Positions 1 to 7,403 of a DNA stretch of 15,847 bases are shown piece by piece. The notes under the pieces are model-generated. The model was not told the DNA's origin. It ran no database searches and was given only the letters and a program-made list of their open reading frames with translations. The first letter of the stretch is position 1; each line of letters begins with the position of its first letter. The position numbers and the translations under genes are program-made. Where the stretch lies: assembly GCA_902772085.1 (NCBI GenBank), contig CACXZL010000011.1, positions 1 to 15,847 of the forward strand. The letters are read 5' to 3'. Origin of the DNA: an uncultured Coriobacteriaceae bacterium (GTDB lineage: Bacteria; Actinomycetota; Coriobacteriia; Coriobacteriales; Atopobiaceae).

Positions 1-438
1 CACATGGACGCCATCGAGCCCTATGACTACGGAGAGCTCACGGAGTTCTCCGTCGCCTATCTCCCCGGATACCTGACCGACCGCTACGACAAGGACGTCA
101 AGGAGTGCAGTCCGAGGGCCGAGAAGCGCGTCGAGATGACCTGCACGTCCTCGCTCGAGGGCACCACCTCCGACTACCTGAACGTCAGCGTCAGCAGCTC
201 CTCCATTGACGTGAAATGGTCGGACGTGTCCTACGCGCTGTTGCCCGTCTGGATGCTGCACACCAAGTGGAACGGCAACGACTACCTCTTCGCCATGAAC
301 GGCCAGACCGGCAAGCTCATAGGCGACCTCCCCATAGACAACGGCAAGGTGACGCGCCGCTTCCTGCTCTTGTTTGTGCCGACGCTCGTGATCGTCGCCC
401 TCATCATCCAGTTCGTGCTCGGCGGCTACTTCGCGTAA
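1..438 (+). CDS. C-terminal part of a membrane-anchored protein (zinc-ribbon/TFIIB-finger-like family, partial)
   Basis: The frame is open from base 1, so the gene begins upstream of the window; the ATG at position 4 is probably internal. Counting from that Met, the visible 144 residues end in a hydrophobic membrane segment (about 119-141, FLLLFVPTLVIVALIIQF) after a soluble region with the motif LLPVWMLHTKWNGNDYLFAMNGQTGKLIGD (written here only as a landmark around residues 79-108). This C-terminal layout resembles the zinc-ribbon/TFIIB-finger proteins of Gram-positives whose Cys-rich finger sits at the N-terminus, which cannot be seen here. A TPM-domain gene follows after 11 bases, an arrangement I recall for this family, so the two are probably cotranscribed. 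No function beyond membrane association can be read from the sequence. Confidence 0.7.
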   Translation, partial: HMDAIEPYDYGELTEFSVAYLPGYLTDRYDKDVKECSPRAEKRVEMTCTSSLEGTTSDYLNVSVSSSSIDVKWSDVSYALLPVWMLHTKWNGNDYLFAMNGQTGKLIGDLPIDNGKVTRRFLLLFVPTLVIVALIIQFVLGGYFA

Positions 439-449
439 AGGAGACTACC

Positions 450-1274
450 ATGAGAATCAAGACAAGACTCCTGCTCGCGCTTGCCCCCCTCGCCCTGTTT
501 TTGACGCTTTGCGTTCCGTCTCTCGCGCTTGCCCAGACGGGCACCTACGTGTTTGACAAGAACGACGTCCTCACCCAGTCCGAGTTTTCCGAGCTCGAAT
601 CCCAGGGCGCGCAATACGCCGACACCTACAAGGTTGGCGTCTACCTGCTCATCACGGAAAACATGGGCAAGCCCAACAAGGTCTCGAGCGATGAGCGCAC
701 CGACTTCGCCATCAGCTACTACAAGGACCACTCCCTCGGCGTGGGCGAGCGCAAGGACGGTATCATTTTCGTCCTCGCCAAGGATACGCGCCAGTACGTC
801 ACCGTGAAGCATTTCGAAGACAAGGGCACCGACCCGTTCTCCGACGACAGCGTGGACTATCTCGAGGACGAGGTGAAGGGCCATCTGTCTGACGACGAGT
901 GGTACGAGGGCTCGAAGGCATACTACGACATCATAGGCGAACACCTGGAATACTTCGCGCACTACGGCAAGCAGTGGAAGGAGCCCCATCCCATCGTCAC
1001 CATTTTGAAGGTGGCAGCCACCCTGCTCATACCGCTTATGATCGCGTACGGTATCGTGGGTAGCGAAAAGGAAGCCATGAAGACAGCGCGCATGCAGACG
1101 GAGGCGTCGAACTACGTGAAGCCCGACGGCTTCGACCTCCGCGTCTCCACCGACACCTTCCTGCACAGCTCCCTGAGCGTCATCCCCATCCCCAAGCACG
1201 AGGACAGCGACAGCGACAGCGGCTGGTCCGATTCCGGTGGAGGGTTCAGCAGCTCGGGAGGCGGAGACTTCTAG
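450..1274 (+). CDS. Secreted, membrane-anchored TPM-domain protein
   Basis: This is a 274-residue protein starting at an ATG preceded by AAAGGAG at good spacing. It opens with a signal peptide (Lys/Arg start, hydrophobic core about 6-26, likely cleavage after ALA-Q near 28). Next is a TPM-type alpha/beta domain (about 32-165) with the family signatures YVFDKNDVLTQSEF, a KVGVYLLITEN strand, and ERKDGIIFVLAKDTRQYVTV. A transmembrane helix lies at about 183-204. The tail carries an acidic run (EDSDSDSGWSDSG) and ends in a glycine/serine-rich stretch, GGGFSSSGGGDF. TPM-domain proteins are linked to envelope quality control (photosystem II repair in plants, for example), but their bacterial roles are mostly unknown. 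The Gly-rich tail is typical of the family, though richer in Ser and Asp here. It is probably in an operon with the preceding membrane gene. Confidence 0.85.
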   Translation: MRIKTRLLLALAPLALFLTLCVPSLALAQTGTYVFDKNDVLTQSEFSELESQGAQYADTYKVGVYLLITENMGKPNKVSSDERTDFAISYYKDHSLGVGERKDGIIFVLAKDTRQYVTVKHFEDKGTDPFSDDSVDYLEDEVKGHLSDDEWYEGSKAYYDIIGEHLEYFAHYGKQWKEPHPIVTILKVAATLLIPLMIAYGIVGSEKEAMKTARMQTEASNYVKPDGFDLRVSTDTFLHSSLSVIPIPKHEDSDSDSGWSDSGGGFSSSGGGDF

Positions 1275-1368
1275 TGCGACCGCGAAGCCGTCCCGTAACT
1301 GAAGCATGGAACCGGCTCCCATGTCGAGACGAACTTGTTCACACTCCGTTCAGAGAGGATAGTTCACG

Positions 1369-2466
1369 ATGGAATTCTACATGCCCACCCACCTGCATAC
1401 CGGAAAGGGTTGCGTCGCCGCACACGGCAAGGACCTTCGCGCGCTGGGCTCGGTCTGCGCTATCATAACCGACCAAGGCGCAGCCATGGCGAGCGGAGCG
1501 CTTGAGGACGCGCAGTCCACGCTCGCTCAATGCGGCATCGCCACGCTCGTATGGGATGGCGTGACGCCCAACCCACCCGTCCTCGCCTGCATCGAGGCCG
1601 GGCGCCAGGCCGCCGAGGACGGCGCCCAGTTCGTCATCGGCATCGGCGGCGGATCCTCGCTCGACGCGGCCAAGGCCGTGGCCGTCTTTGCCGCGAATCC
1701 CACCCTCGACGAAGAAGGCTTCTACGCCCTGAAGTGGGATCGCGACCCCTTGCCCATCGTACTCGTGGGCACCACGGCGGGCACCGGCAGCGAGGTCACC
1801 AAGGTCTCAGTGCTCACCGACGCAAAGGCCCGCAAGCACAGCATTCACGACGATCGCCTCTACGCCACGCTCGCCTATGGCGACAGCACCTACACCCACA
1901 CCTGTCCCGTCGCAGTCACGCTCTCGTGCGGCGTTGACATCGTCGCCCATGCCACGGAGAGCTACTTCAGCCGCAAGGCGGACGAGGTCTCGAGGGCCTT
2001 CGCGACACGGGCCATCCGGCTCGCGTACGAGCCGCTCACTCGCGCCGCGGCGGGCGACGCGCTCGACGAGGAGCTGAGGCGACGGCTGTACGAGGCCTCC
2101 ATCTTGGGCGGACTCGCGATAAACACCACCGGCACCTGCTTCCCGCACAACGTCGGCTACTATCTCACGGAAAACTACGGGGTGCCCCATGGTTTTGCAA
2201 GCGCCGTCTTCCTTCCGCGGATGCTCGAATGCGCAGACGGCTACGACATTGCCTATGCGGATGCCTTCTATCGCGAGACGGGAATCGAGAGGGACTCGTT
2301 CGTGGGGCTTGTCGACGCGTGCCTTCCCGTCTTCAAGGTCGCCATGACCGAGGAGGAGATCGTCTCCGCACTCCCCCGCTGGGAAGACAACGGGTCGGTG
2401 AAGAACACCCGGGCAGACGTATCGGTGGACACCATCCATCGCATACTCTCAGATATGTTTTGTTAG
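1369..2466 (+). CDS. Iron-containing alcohol dehydrogenase
   Basis: This is a 365-residue member of the group III (Fe-ADH) family, which interconverts alcohols and aldehydes or ketones with NAD(P)H in the cytoplasm. The dinucleotide-binding GIGGGSSLDAAKAVA is at 91-105 and TTAGTGSEVT at 135-144. All four expected metal ligands are present: D190 and H194 in CGVDIVAHATES, H260 in CFPHNVGY and H274 in GVPHGFA. The length is slightly short but normal for single-domain members. The start is an ATG after GAGAGGAT; the 94-base gap upstream shows no clear terminator or promoter. A cupin gene follows after 23 bases, so the two are likely cotranscribed. The substrate cannot be told from sequence; butanol-, propanediol- and hydroxybutyrate-type enzymes all share these motifs. 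Confidence 0.93.
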   Translation: MEFYMPTHLHTGKGCVAAHGKDLRALGSVCAIITDQGAAMASGALEDAQSTLAQCGIATLVWDGVTPNPPVLACIEAGRQAAEDGAQFVIGIGGGSSLDAAKAVAVFAANPTLDEEGFYALKWDRDPLPIVLVGTTAGTGSEVTKVSVLTDAKARKHSIHDDRLYATLAYGDSTYTHTCPVAVTLSCGVDIVAHATESYFSRKADEVSRAFATRAIRLAYEPLTRAAAGDALDEELRRRLYEASILGGLAINTTGTCFPHNVGYYLTENYGVPHGFASAVFLPRMLECADGYDIAYADAFYRETGIERDSFVGLVDACLPVFKVAMTEEEIVSALPRWEDNGSVKNTRADVSVDTIHRILSDMFC

Positions 2467-2489
2467 CACCTAAACCGAGGAGAGGAACC

Positions 2490-2837
2490 ATGATCAGAAG
2501 AAAACAAGACCAGGCCGTCGAGCACAAGTGCATTCGTGACGGCGTCGGAGAGGTCGAGATGCACAAGATCTGCGAGAGCGTGGACGAGCTGTATGGCAAG
2601 GGACGCCTGTTCAACCGCATGATCATCGCTCCCGGAAACAGCATCGGCGAGCACAAGCACGAAGGCGACAACGAGATCTTCTACTTCCTGTCCGGCACGG
2701 GCGAGTACAACGACAACGGCACGAAGGTGCAGGTCGGCCCCGGCGACACCACCGTCTGCAACGACGGCGAGATGCACGGCCTGGTAAACACCGGCGACGT
2801 CCCCCTCGAGTTCATCGCCCTCATCCTCTACTCGTAG
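2490..2837 (+). CDS. Small single-domain cupin protein
   Basis: This is a 115-residue protein with one cupin_2 barrel. Cupin motif 1 is EHKHEGDNEIFYFLSGTGEY (about 54-73), giving metal ligands H55, H57 and E62. Motif 2, PGDTTVCNDGEMHGLVN (84-100), supplies H96. The complete His-His-Glu-His set suggests a bound divalent metal and possibly an isomerase or dioxygenase-like activity, or simple ligand sensing. The ATG at 2490 is chosen because GAGGAGAGG lies just upstream; a longer open frame running back to 2229 overlaps the dehydrogenase and is a shadow. The 23-base gap to the alcohol dehydrogenase argues for a shared transcript. The substrate is unknown. Confidence 0.88.
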   Translation: MIRRKQDQAVEHKCIRDGVGEVEMHKICESVDELYGKGRLFNRMIIAPGNSIGEHKHEGDNEIFYFLSGTGEYNDNGTKVQVGPGDTTVCNDGEMHGLVNTGDVPLEFIALILYS

Positions 2838-2896
2838 AATCGACCGAGACGGGGATGTTCAAATAAGAGTCTTTCGGCGTTTGAAAAGTGCTGAAT

Positions 2897-3028
2897 AATT
2901 GCTGCACACGCGCGGTGGCATCCGCGCGAACGCATGCGACGGGCGGTGGAGGAGCCGTACTGGGGGTACGACGACCGACGACAACCGCTATATTCGCTAC
3001 GCGGAGTCGCCAAGAGCGTGCAGCAATT
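2897..3028. repeat. Structured intergenic element with nested inverted repeats
   Basis: The 304-base gap between the cupin and the dehydrogenase contains no gene. Its core is bounded by an exact 11-bp inverted repeat, AATTGCTGCAC at 2897-2907 and GTGCAGCAATT at 3018-3028. Nested inside are a hairpin with 7-bp stem CGCGCGG/CCGCGCG (2909-2915 and 2922-2928) and a short hairpin CGTAC/GTACG around the run of Gs near 2960-2970. There is no T-tract after the outer arm, so it is not a simple terminator. It could be a small non-autonomous repeat element, a leader RNA of the downstream gene, or a DNA cruciform. I see similar-looking intergenic sequence in memory for this class but cannot verify it. 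Confidence 0.5.
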
Positions 3029-3141
3029 GTTTGGCGCTTATTTAGACAAGGTTCGGATGAGCGTATGGAACGGACGTCCCTTGCATACGTCTCTGGCGTA
3101 AGGGCGTCGAGGCATCCCCCGTTTCTTGAAAGGAGCTGCAC

Positions 3142-4110
3142 ATGTCCGATACCTTGCGCATCCTGGTGACGGTGCCGTTTTGTCAGGAGCACATGGCACT
3201 GCTGCGTGAGGCCGCAGGCGATGCCGCCGTCCTCACGCAGACAAACGCCGCCGCCGACAGCGAAGAGATGCGTGCGCTGCTCGCCGATTCCGACGCCGTG
3301 ATAGGAGAGCCGGCACCGAAGCTGCTGGCCGAGGGCACGCCGGTCAAGTGGGTTCAGATGACGTGGGCGGGCACCGACCTCTACACGCGCGGCACCATCC
3401 CTTTTCCCGAGGATGTGCGGCTGACCAACGTGGCGGGCGTCGCCTACGGGCATATCATAAGCCAGTACGTGCTCGGCCAGATCCTCTCGCTCATGCAGAA
3501 CTTCCCGGCCTACATTCGCCAACAAGTTCACGAGAGATGGCAGGGAGTCGGTCGCGTGCTCTCGCTCGACGGAACCCAGGTGCTCGTCTTTGGCGCGGGC
3601 GACCTCGGCACCTGCACGGCGCGTCGGCTTCAGGGCTTTCACGTACGCTGCATCGGCGTGTGCAGGGACACGACTCGACCTCGTCCGTTCTTCGACGACC
3701 TCGTGGCCCTCGACGAGGCGGAGTCGCTTCTCCCCTCCTCAGACGTGGTGGTGAACTGTTTGCCAAACACCCCGTCCACGGCGGGCTATCTCGACGAGAG
3801 GCGCCTCAGGCTTCTGCCTCACGATGCCATCGTCGTAAACGTGGGCCGCGGCAACTTCATCGACTGCGCCGCTCTGGCGCGCGTGCTTGCCGAGGGTCGT
3901 CTCTGGGGCGCCGCGCTCGACGTGACCGACCCGGAGCCCCTGCCCGCAGGCCATCCCCTCTGGCAGGAACCCCGTTGCGTGATAACCCCTCACCAGGCTG
4001 GCGGCGCCTTCGGCAAAAACCGCGGCACGGAAGACCGCATCTGTGCCCTGTGCTGCGAGAACGTCAGACGCTTCGTCAAAGGCCGGCCCCTGGTCAACGT
4101 GGTTGCGTAG
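3142..4110 (+). CDS. D-isomer-specific 2-hydroxyacid dehydrogenase
   Basis: This 322-residue cytoplasmic NAD(P)-dependent oxidoreductase belongs to the D-2-hydroxyacid dehydrogenase family (phosphoglycerate, glyoxylate/hydroxypyruvate or D-lactate type). The Rossmann motif GAGDLG is at 151-156 after strand QVLVF. The catalytic triad of the family is visible: R236 in NVGRGNFID, E265 in DVTDPEPLP and H284 in ITPHQAGG. A family-typical WAGTDL segment in the substrate domain lies at about 75-80. AAAGGAG precedes the ATG by a good distance. There is no ACT domain, so it is not a long-form SerA. It stands alone, downstream of the structured element and upstream of a hairpin terminator. The substrate is undetermined; the short length and the PHQAGG form fit the 2-ketoacid/hydroxypyruvate reductase-like branch. 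Confidence 0.92.
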   Translation: MSDTLRILVTVPFCQEHMALLREAAGDAAVLTQTNAAADSEEMRALLADSDAVIGEPAPKLLAEGTPVKWVQMTWAGTDLYTRGTIPFPEDVRLTNVAGVAYGHIISQYVLGQILSLMQNFPAYIRQQVHERWQGVGRVLSLDGTQVLVFGAGDLGTCTARRLQGFHVRCIGVCRDTTRPRPFFDDLVALDEAESLLPSSDVVVNCLPNTPSTAGYLDERRLRLLPHDAIVVNVGRGNFIDCAALARVLAEGRLWGAALDVTDPEPLPAGHPLWQEPRCVITPHQAGGAFGKNRGTEDRICALCCENVRRFVKGRPLVNVVA

Positions 4111-4146
4111 CAAAGACCGCTTAAGGAACATCAAAGAGTACGTACC

Positions 4147-4181
4147 ATACGGCGGATTCAGATGCCCGCCGTATTTGTTGC
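4147..4181 (+). terminator. Hairpin terminator after the 2-hydroxyacid dehydrogenase
   Basis: A perfect 9-bp stem ATACGGCGG/CCGCCGTAT (4147-4155 and 4166-4174) with a 10-base loop lies 36 bases past the stop codon and is followed by TTGTTGCT. The T-tract is imperfect, so termination may be partial. The stem is nearly self-complementary and could also act on the other strand, but no minus-strand gene needs it. Confidence 0.55.
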
Positions 4182-4280
4182 TAATCGGGGGTCCTGTACG
4201 ACGTTCGTCTGCTCGGCTCATCGTGGCCCTCTCAAACCCTTGCTCTCTCCAACCAACCTTGCCAACGCGCGGGGAGACGT

Positions 4281-4311
4281 TTCGCACATGATTCACATTT
4301 TTTGTTATACA
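4281..4311 (+). promoter_or_regulatory. Possible promoter of the ABC transporter operon
   Basis: A TATACA hexamer at 4306-4311 lies in a locally AT-rich patch 41 bases before the start codon. The only upstream partner is a poor TTCGCA at 4281-4286 (19-base spacer). The assignment rests mainly on the -10-like hexamer and on position. The rest of the 4111-4351 gap holds the terminator hairpin above and nothing else recognisable. Confidence 0.35.
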
Positions 4312-4351
4312 CTAGCCACGTCCGAAAAACCTTATTTGAAAGGAGGCGTCC

Positions 4352-5950
4352 ATGAACGATGATGGCATTGTTCACGGGGCCTTGAGACGAAGCGGAAGGC
4401 GCTCTCCGATACCGAGGCCATCTCTCATCACAGCGCTTGCATGCGTGCTGGCGCTGCTCGGTATGTGCGTCTTTTTGCCTGCTTCTGCGCGGGCTGATGA
4501 CCAGCCCGGTTCCGAGCCCTCGTACCAGACGCTCAACGAGCTTTCAGGCAAGCGCTTCGCCTATGTGAACGGCAGCGTATATTACCAAAACGTGGAAGAG
4601 AAGATCGAGGGAACCGAACGCGACTTCTACCCATCCCTTGCCGAGTGCGTCGCAGCCGTGGAGGCTGGCAAGGAGGACGCTGCAGTGCAGCTCTCCTATT
4701 GCTGCCAGCTCGCCGTGAACCGTCGACCGGGAACGGTCGCGCTTCTTCCCGAGCCCGTCGCAAACGTGTCCGAGGGGTTCTTCTTTCCCAAGGGTTCCGA
4801 GCTCACCGCAAAGTTCAACGACCTCATCAAGCGCTTCGGTAACGAGGGCACGCTCGCCAAGCTCGAAAAGAAGTGGGTAGTAGCCGACGAGTCAGGCAAG
4901 ACCCTGCCGAACCAGGACTGGGAGGCGCCAAACGGCACGCTCAAGTTCGCGACGTCGGGCGTCATCGAGCCGTTCTCGTACGTGGGCGAAGGTGGCGTGG
5001 CAAAAGGCTACGACGTGGAGCTGGCACTGCTCATCGCCCGCGAGCTCGGCTACCACCTGGAGATCTCGACGATACCCATGGACTCCATCTTTGCCGCGGT
5101 AAGCTCGGGTAAGGCCGACTTCGGTGGCACCCTCACCCAGACGCCCGAGCGCTCTGCCGCATGCGATTTCAGCTACACCGTCATGCCCACCACCATATCG
5201 GTCATCGTCGAGTCAAAGGACGGAGCCGCCAGAGACGAGAGCTTGTTTGCAAGCTTGTCAAGCTCCTTCCGCAAGACGTTCATCGAAGAATCGCGCTGGA
5301 AGCTCATTCTCTCTGGCTTGGGTGTCACCGTGCTCATCAGCGTATGCGCTGGATCCTTCGGCCTGCTGCTGGGCTATGTCACCGTCCTCGCACGGCGTAG
5401 CGGCATCCGGTGGGTCGGCAAGCTCGTGGACGGTTATCAGGCGTTGATGGGCGGCATCCCTCTCGTCGTAGTGCTCATGGTACTGTACTATGTGGTGTTT
5501 GGCTCGCTGAACGTCGCAGGAGAAATCGTCGCGATCATCGCCTTCACGTTGGCGTTTGGCTCTACGGCGGGATCCACCATGTGGACGGCGGTTGATGGCA
5601 TAGACATCATCCAGGAAGAGACGGGTCTCGCGCTCGGTTACACGCGAAAAGCCGTCTTCCACAAAATCATCTTCCCGCAGGCACGGCAGCAGTTCACGCC
5701 ACAGCTCATGGGGCAGTTCGTGAGCCTGGTGAAGGACACGGCAATCGTGGGCTATATCGCCGTGCAGGACCTCACGCGTGCCGGCGACCTCATACGCGCA
5801 CGCACCATGGACGCCTTCTTCCCGCTCATCTCCATCGCCCTTGTCTACTTCCTATTCTGTCGCCTGCTCGCTTGGCTGCTCAGAAAGGTCGCGGCCAACC
5901 TCGACGTGACAAACCACCCACGCAAGATAGAGGGGGTCGTTGAACAATGA
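4352..5950 (+). CDS. Amino-acid ABC transporter, substrate-binding domain fused to permease
   Basis: This is a 532-residue polar amino-acid (HisM/GlnP-type) transporter subunit. A signal or anchor segment covers about 24-48 with a likely cleavage ASARA-DD. Residues about 60-178 match the second lobe of a family 3 periplasmic-binding fold (LSGKRFAYVNGS ... VEAGKEDAAVQ ... EGFFFPKGS ... GTLAKLEKKWV). Residues about 196-288 match the first lobe (LKFATSGVIEPFSYV, KGYDVELALLIARELGY, TPERSAACDFS). The permease covers about 313-515 with several membrane helices and the ATPase-contacting EAA loop ETGLALGYTRKAVFHKI (423-439). The lobe order is therefore swapped relative to a normal binding protein. 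AAAGGAGG precedes the ATG. The gene overlaps the ATPase gene by four bases (ATGA), so translation is coupled. The ligand is probably an amino acid but cannot be specified. Confidence 0.93.
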   Translation: MNDDGIVHGALRRSGRRSPIPRPSLITALACVLALLGMCVFLPASARADDQPGSEPSYQTLNELSGKRFAYVNGSVYYQNVEEKIEGTERDFYPSLAECVAAVEAGKEDAAVQLSYCCQLAVNRRPGTVALLPEPVANVSEGFFFPKGSELTAKFNDLIKRFGNEGTLAKLEKKWVVADESGKTLPNQDWEAPNGTLKFATSGVIEPFSYVGEGGVAKGYDVELALLIARELGYHLEISTIPMDSIFAAVSSGKADFGGTLTQTPERSAACDFSYTVMPTTISVIVESKDGAARDESLFASLSSSFRKTFIEESRWKLILSGLGVTVLISVCAGSFGLLLGYVTVLARRSGIRWVGKLVDGYQALMGGIPLVVVLMVLYYVVFGSLNVAGEIVAIIAFTLAFGSTAGSTMWTAVDGIDIIQEETGLALGYTRKAVFHKIIFPQARQQFTPQLMGQFVSLVKDTAIVGYIAVQDLTRAGDLIRARTMDAFFPLISIALVYFLFCRLLAWLLRKVAANLDVTNHPRKIEGVVEQ

Positions 5951-7053
5951 GCCTTATTGAGGTAAAGCATCTTCGTAAAGAGTACCCAAACATCACCCCG
6001 CTCAAGGACGTGAACGCAACTGTAGAGGCCGGCGAGGTCATCTCCATCATCGGTCCCTCTGGTACGGGCAAGTCCACCTTCATCCGATGCCTCAACCGCC
6101 TAGAGACCCCCACCTCGGGCCAGATTCTGGTAGATGGCGTGGACATGTGCGACCCTGCGACGGATTTGCCCGCGATGCGCCGAAAGATGGGCATGGTGTT
6201 TCAAAACTATGCGCTCTTTGGGCATAAGCTGGTCGCAGAGAATCTCATGATGGCGCCGATGGATCTGCTCGGCCTGTCCAAGCAGGAGGCATACGACAGG
6301 GCCCTTGAGCTCCTCGACATGGTGGGGCTGCGCGACAAGGCCCTGAGTTGGCCGCACGAACTCTCGGGTGGTCAGCGCCAGCGCGTGGCGATCGCGCGAG
6401 GGCTCGCTATGAATCCCGACATCCTGCTCTTTGATGAGCCCACCAGCGCACTCGACCCGCAGATGGTCTCGGAGGTGCTCACTGTCATCACCGACCTGGC
6501 CGAACGCGGCCTCACCATGCTCGTGGTGACACACGAGATGCGCTTCGCGCGCGACGCGAGCTCACGTGTCTTCTACATGAACAGGGGCGAGCTCTGGGAG
6601 GCCGGTCCCCCCGAGCAGATCTTTGAGCATCCCAAGCGCCAAGAGACGCACGACTTCATCTTCCGCGTGCGCAATTGGGAGTACGACATACACACGCTGA
6701 ATCCCGACCTACGCTCCATGGATGCGTCCATCGTGGCGTATTGCCAGCACCAGTTCATGGGCAGGCATGCCGCGAATGCTTGTCAGCTCCTCCTCGAGGA
6801 GGTGGTGAACAACCAGTTGCTCACGTTTGCTCGCAAGCGCGGCGTCACCGATCCATGCATCCACGTGACGATCTCCGCAGGAGAAGGTGGAGTGGACATG
6901 GCCATGACCTTGGACTACCGTGGACCGTTGCTAGAAGTGCCAGAGCCTACGGAAACCGAGTGGGACATGCTCTCCCTGTCGATCGTGAAAGGTATCTGCA
7001 GTCGCATTGAGAAGGTCGAGCCAGGCCTACTGCAACTCTATATCAGACAATAA
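5947..7053 (+). CDS. Amino-acid ABC transporter ATP-binding protein with C-terminal GHKL-like extension
   Basis: This 368-residue protein provides the energy for the fused transporter encoded just upstream; the genes share ATGA. All ABC motifs are present: Walker A GPSGTGKST (36-44), Q-loop Q86 in VFQNYALF, signature LSGGQ (139-143), Walker B ILLFDE (159-164) followed by PTSALD, and the switch histidine H196. A typical GlnQ-type ATPase stops near residue 245. This one continues for about 125 residues. The extra part has LLLEEVVNNQLL (281-292), a strand HVTISAGEGG, then TLDYRGP (321-327) and LSLSIVKGI (342-350). That order resembles the N-box, G1 and G2 regions of anti-sigma/histidine-kinase ATPase folds, but with the glycines of the G2 lid missing. 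I infer a regulatory domain that may no longer bind ATP. It is the last gene of the operon. Confidence 0.95.
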   Translation: MSLIEVKHLRKEYPNITPLKDVNATVEAGEVISIIGPSGTGKSTFIRCLNRLETPTSGQILVDGVDMCDPATDLPAMRRKMGMVFQNYALFGHKLVAENLMMAPMDLLGLSKQEAYDRALELLDMVGLRDKALSWPHELSGGQRQRVAIARGLAMNPDILLFDEPTSALDPQMVSEVLTVITDLAERGLTMLVVTHEMRFARDASSRVFYMNRGELWEAGPPEQIFEHPKRQETHDFIFRVRNWEYDIHTLNPDLRSMDASIVAYCQHQFMGRHAANACQLLLEEVVNNQLLTFARKRGVTDPCIHVTISAGEGGVDMAMTLDYRGPLLEVPEPTETEWDMLSLSIVKGICSRIEKVEPGLLQLYIRQ

Positions 7054-7403
7054 CCACTTTCCTGTCATCTCAACGCTCGCGAATAGGGGTTGTAGGTGGA
7101 TCACTAGCGGGTCGTTCCACAAATAGCTGGGTGGATTGCGCCACTAGGCGGCGTGGCGTGCTCCCGTCTCAGGCGGGTCACGATGCGCGGGGTTCACGCG
7201 CGGGGCCGCCGCCAGGGCGTCAGCATGTGCATGCGGCTGAAGCCGCGGCGTCCGTGGCGGACGCGTCGGCGTGCGTATGCGGACGCGTCGGCGGGCAGCG
7301 AAGGCGGGGAGCGTCCGGCCTTGCGCGCGTCCGGCACACACGCGTCCGGCACACGCGCGTCTCAGGCGCTACTGCGCAGAGGTCGGTCTAGGTGCTTCGC
7401 GAT
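7054..7403. other. Gene-poor GC-rich intergenic stretch with short tandem words
   Basis: No convincing gene is seen; the open frames have no homology I recognise and no ribosome binding sites. No clear terminator follows the ATPase stop codon. Two short direct repeats occur: GCGGACGCGTCGGCG at 7257-7271 and 7279-7293 (22-bp step), and CGCGTCCGGCACAC at 7326-7339 and 7341-7354 (15-bp step). The latter contains GTCCG and CACAC, as does the left arm of the array that follows, so this may be its decayed edge. Confidence 0.5.

Noticed and set aside
2229..2489. N-terminal extension of the cupin protein
   Set aside because: The extension overlaps the end of the alcohol dehydrogenase in another frame, and a good ribosome binding site sits just before the ATG at 2490.
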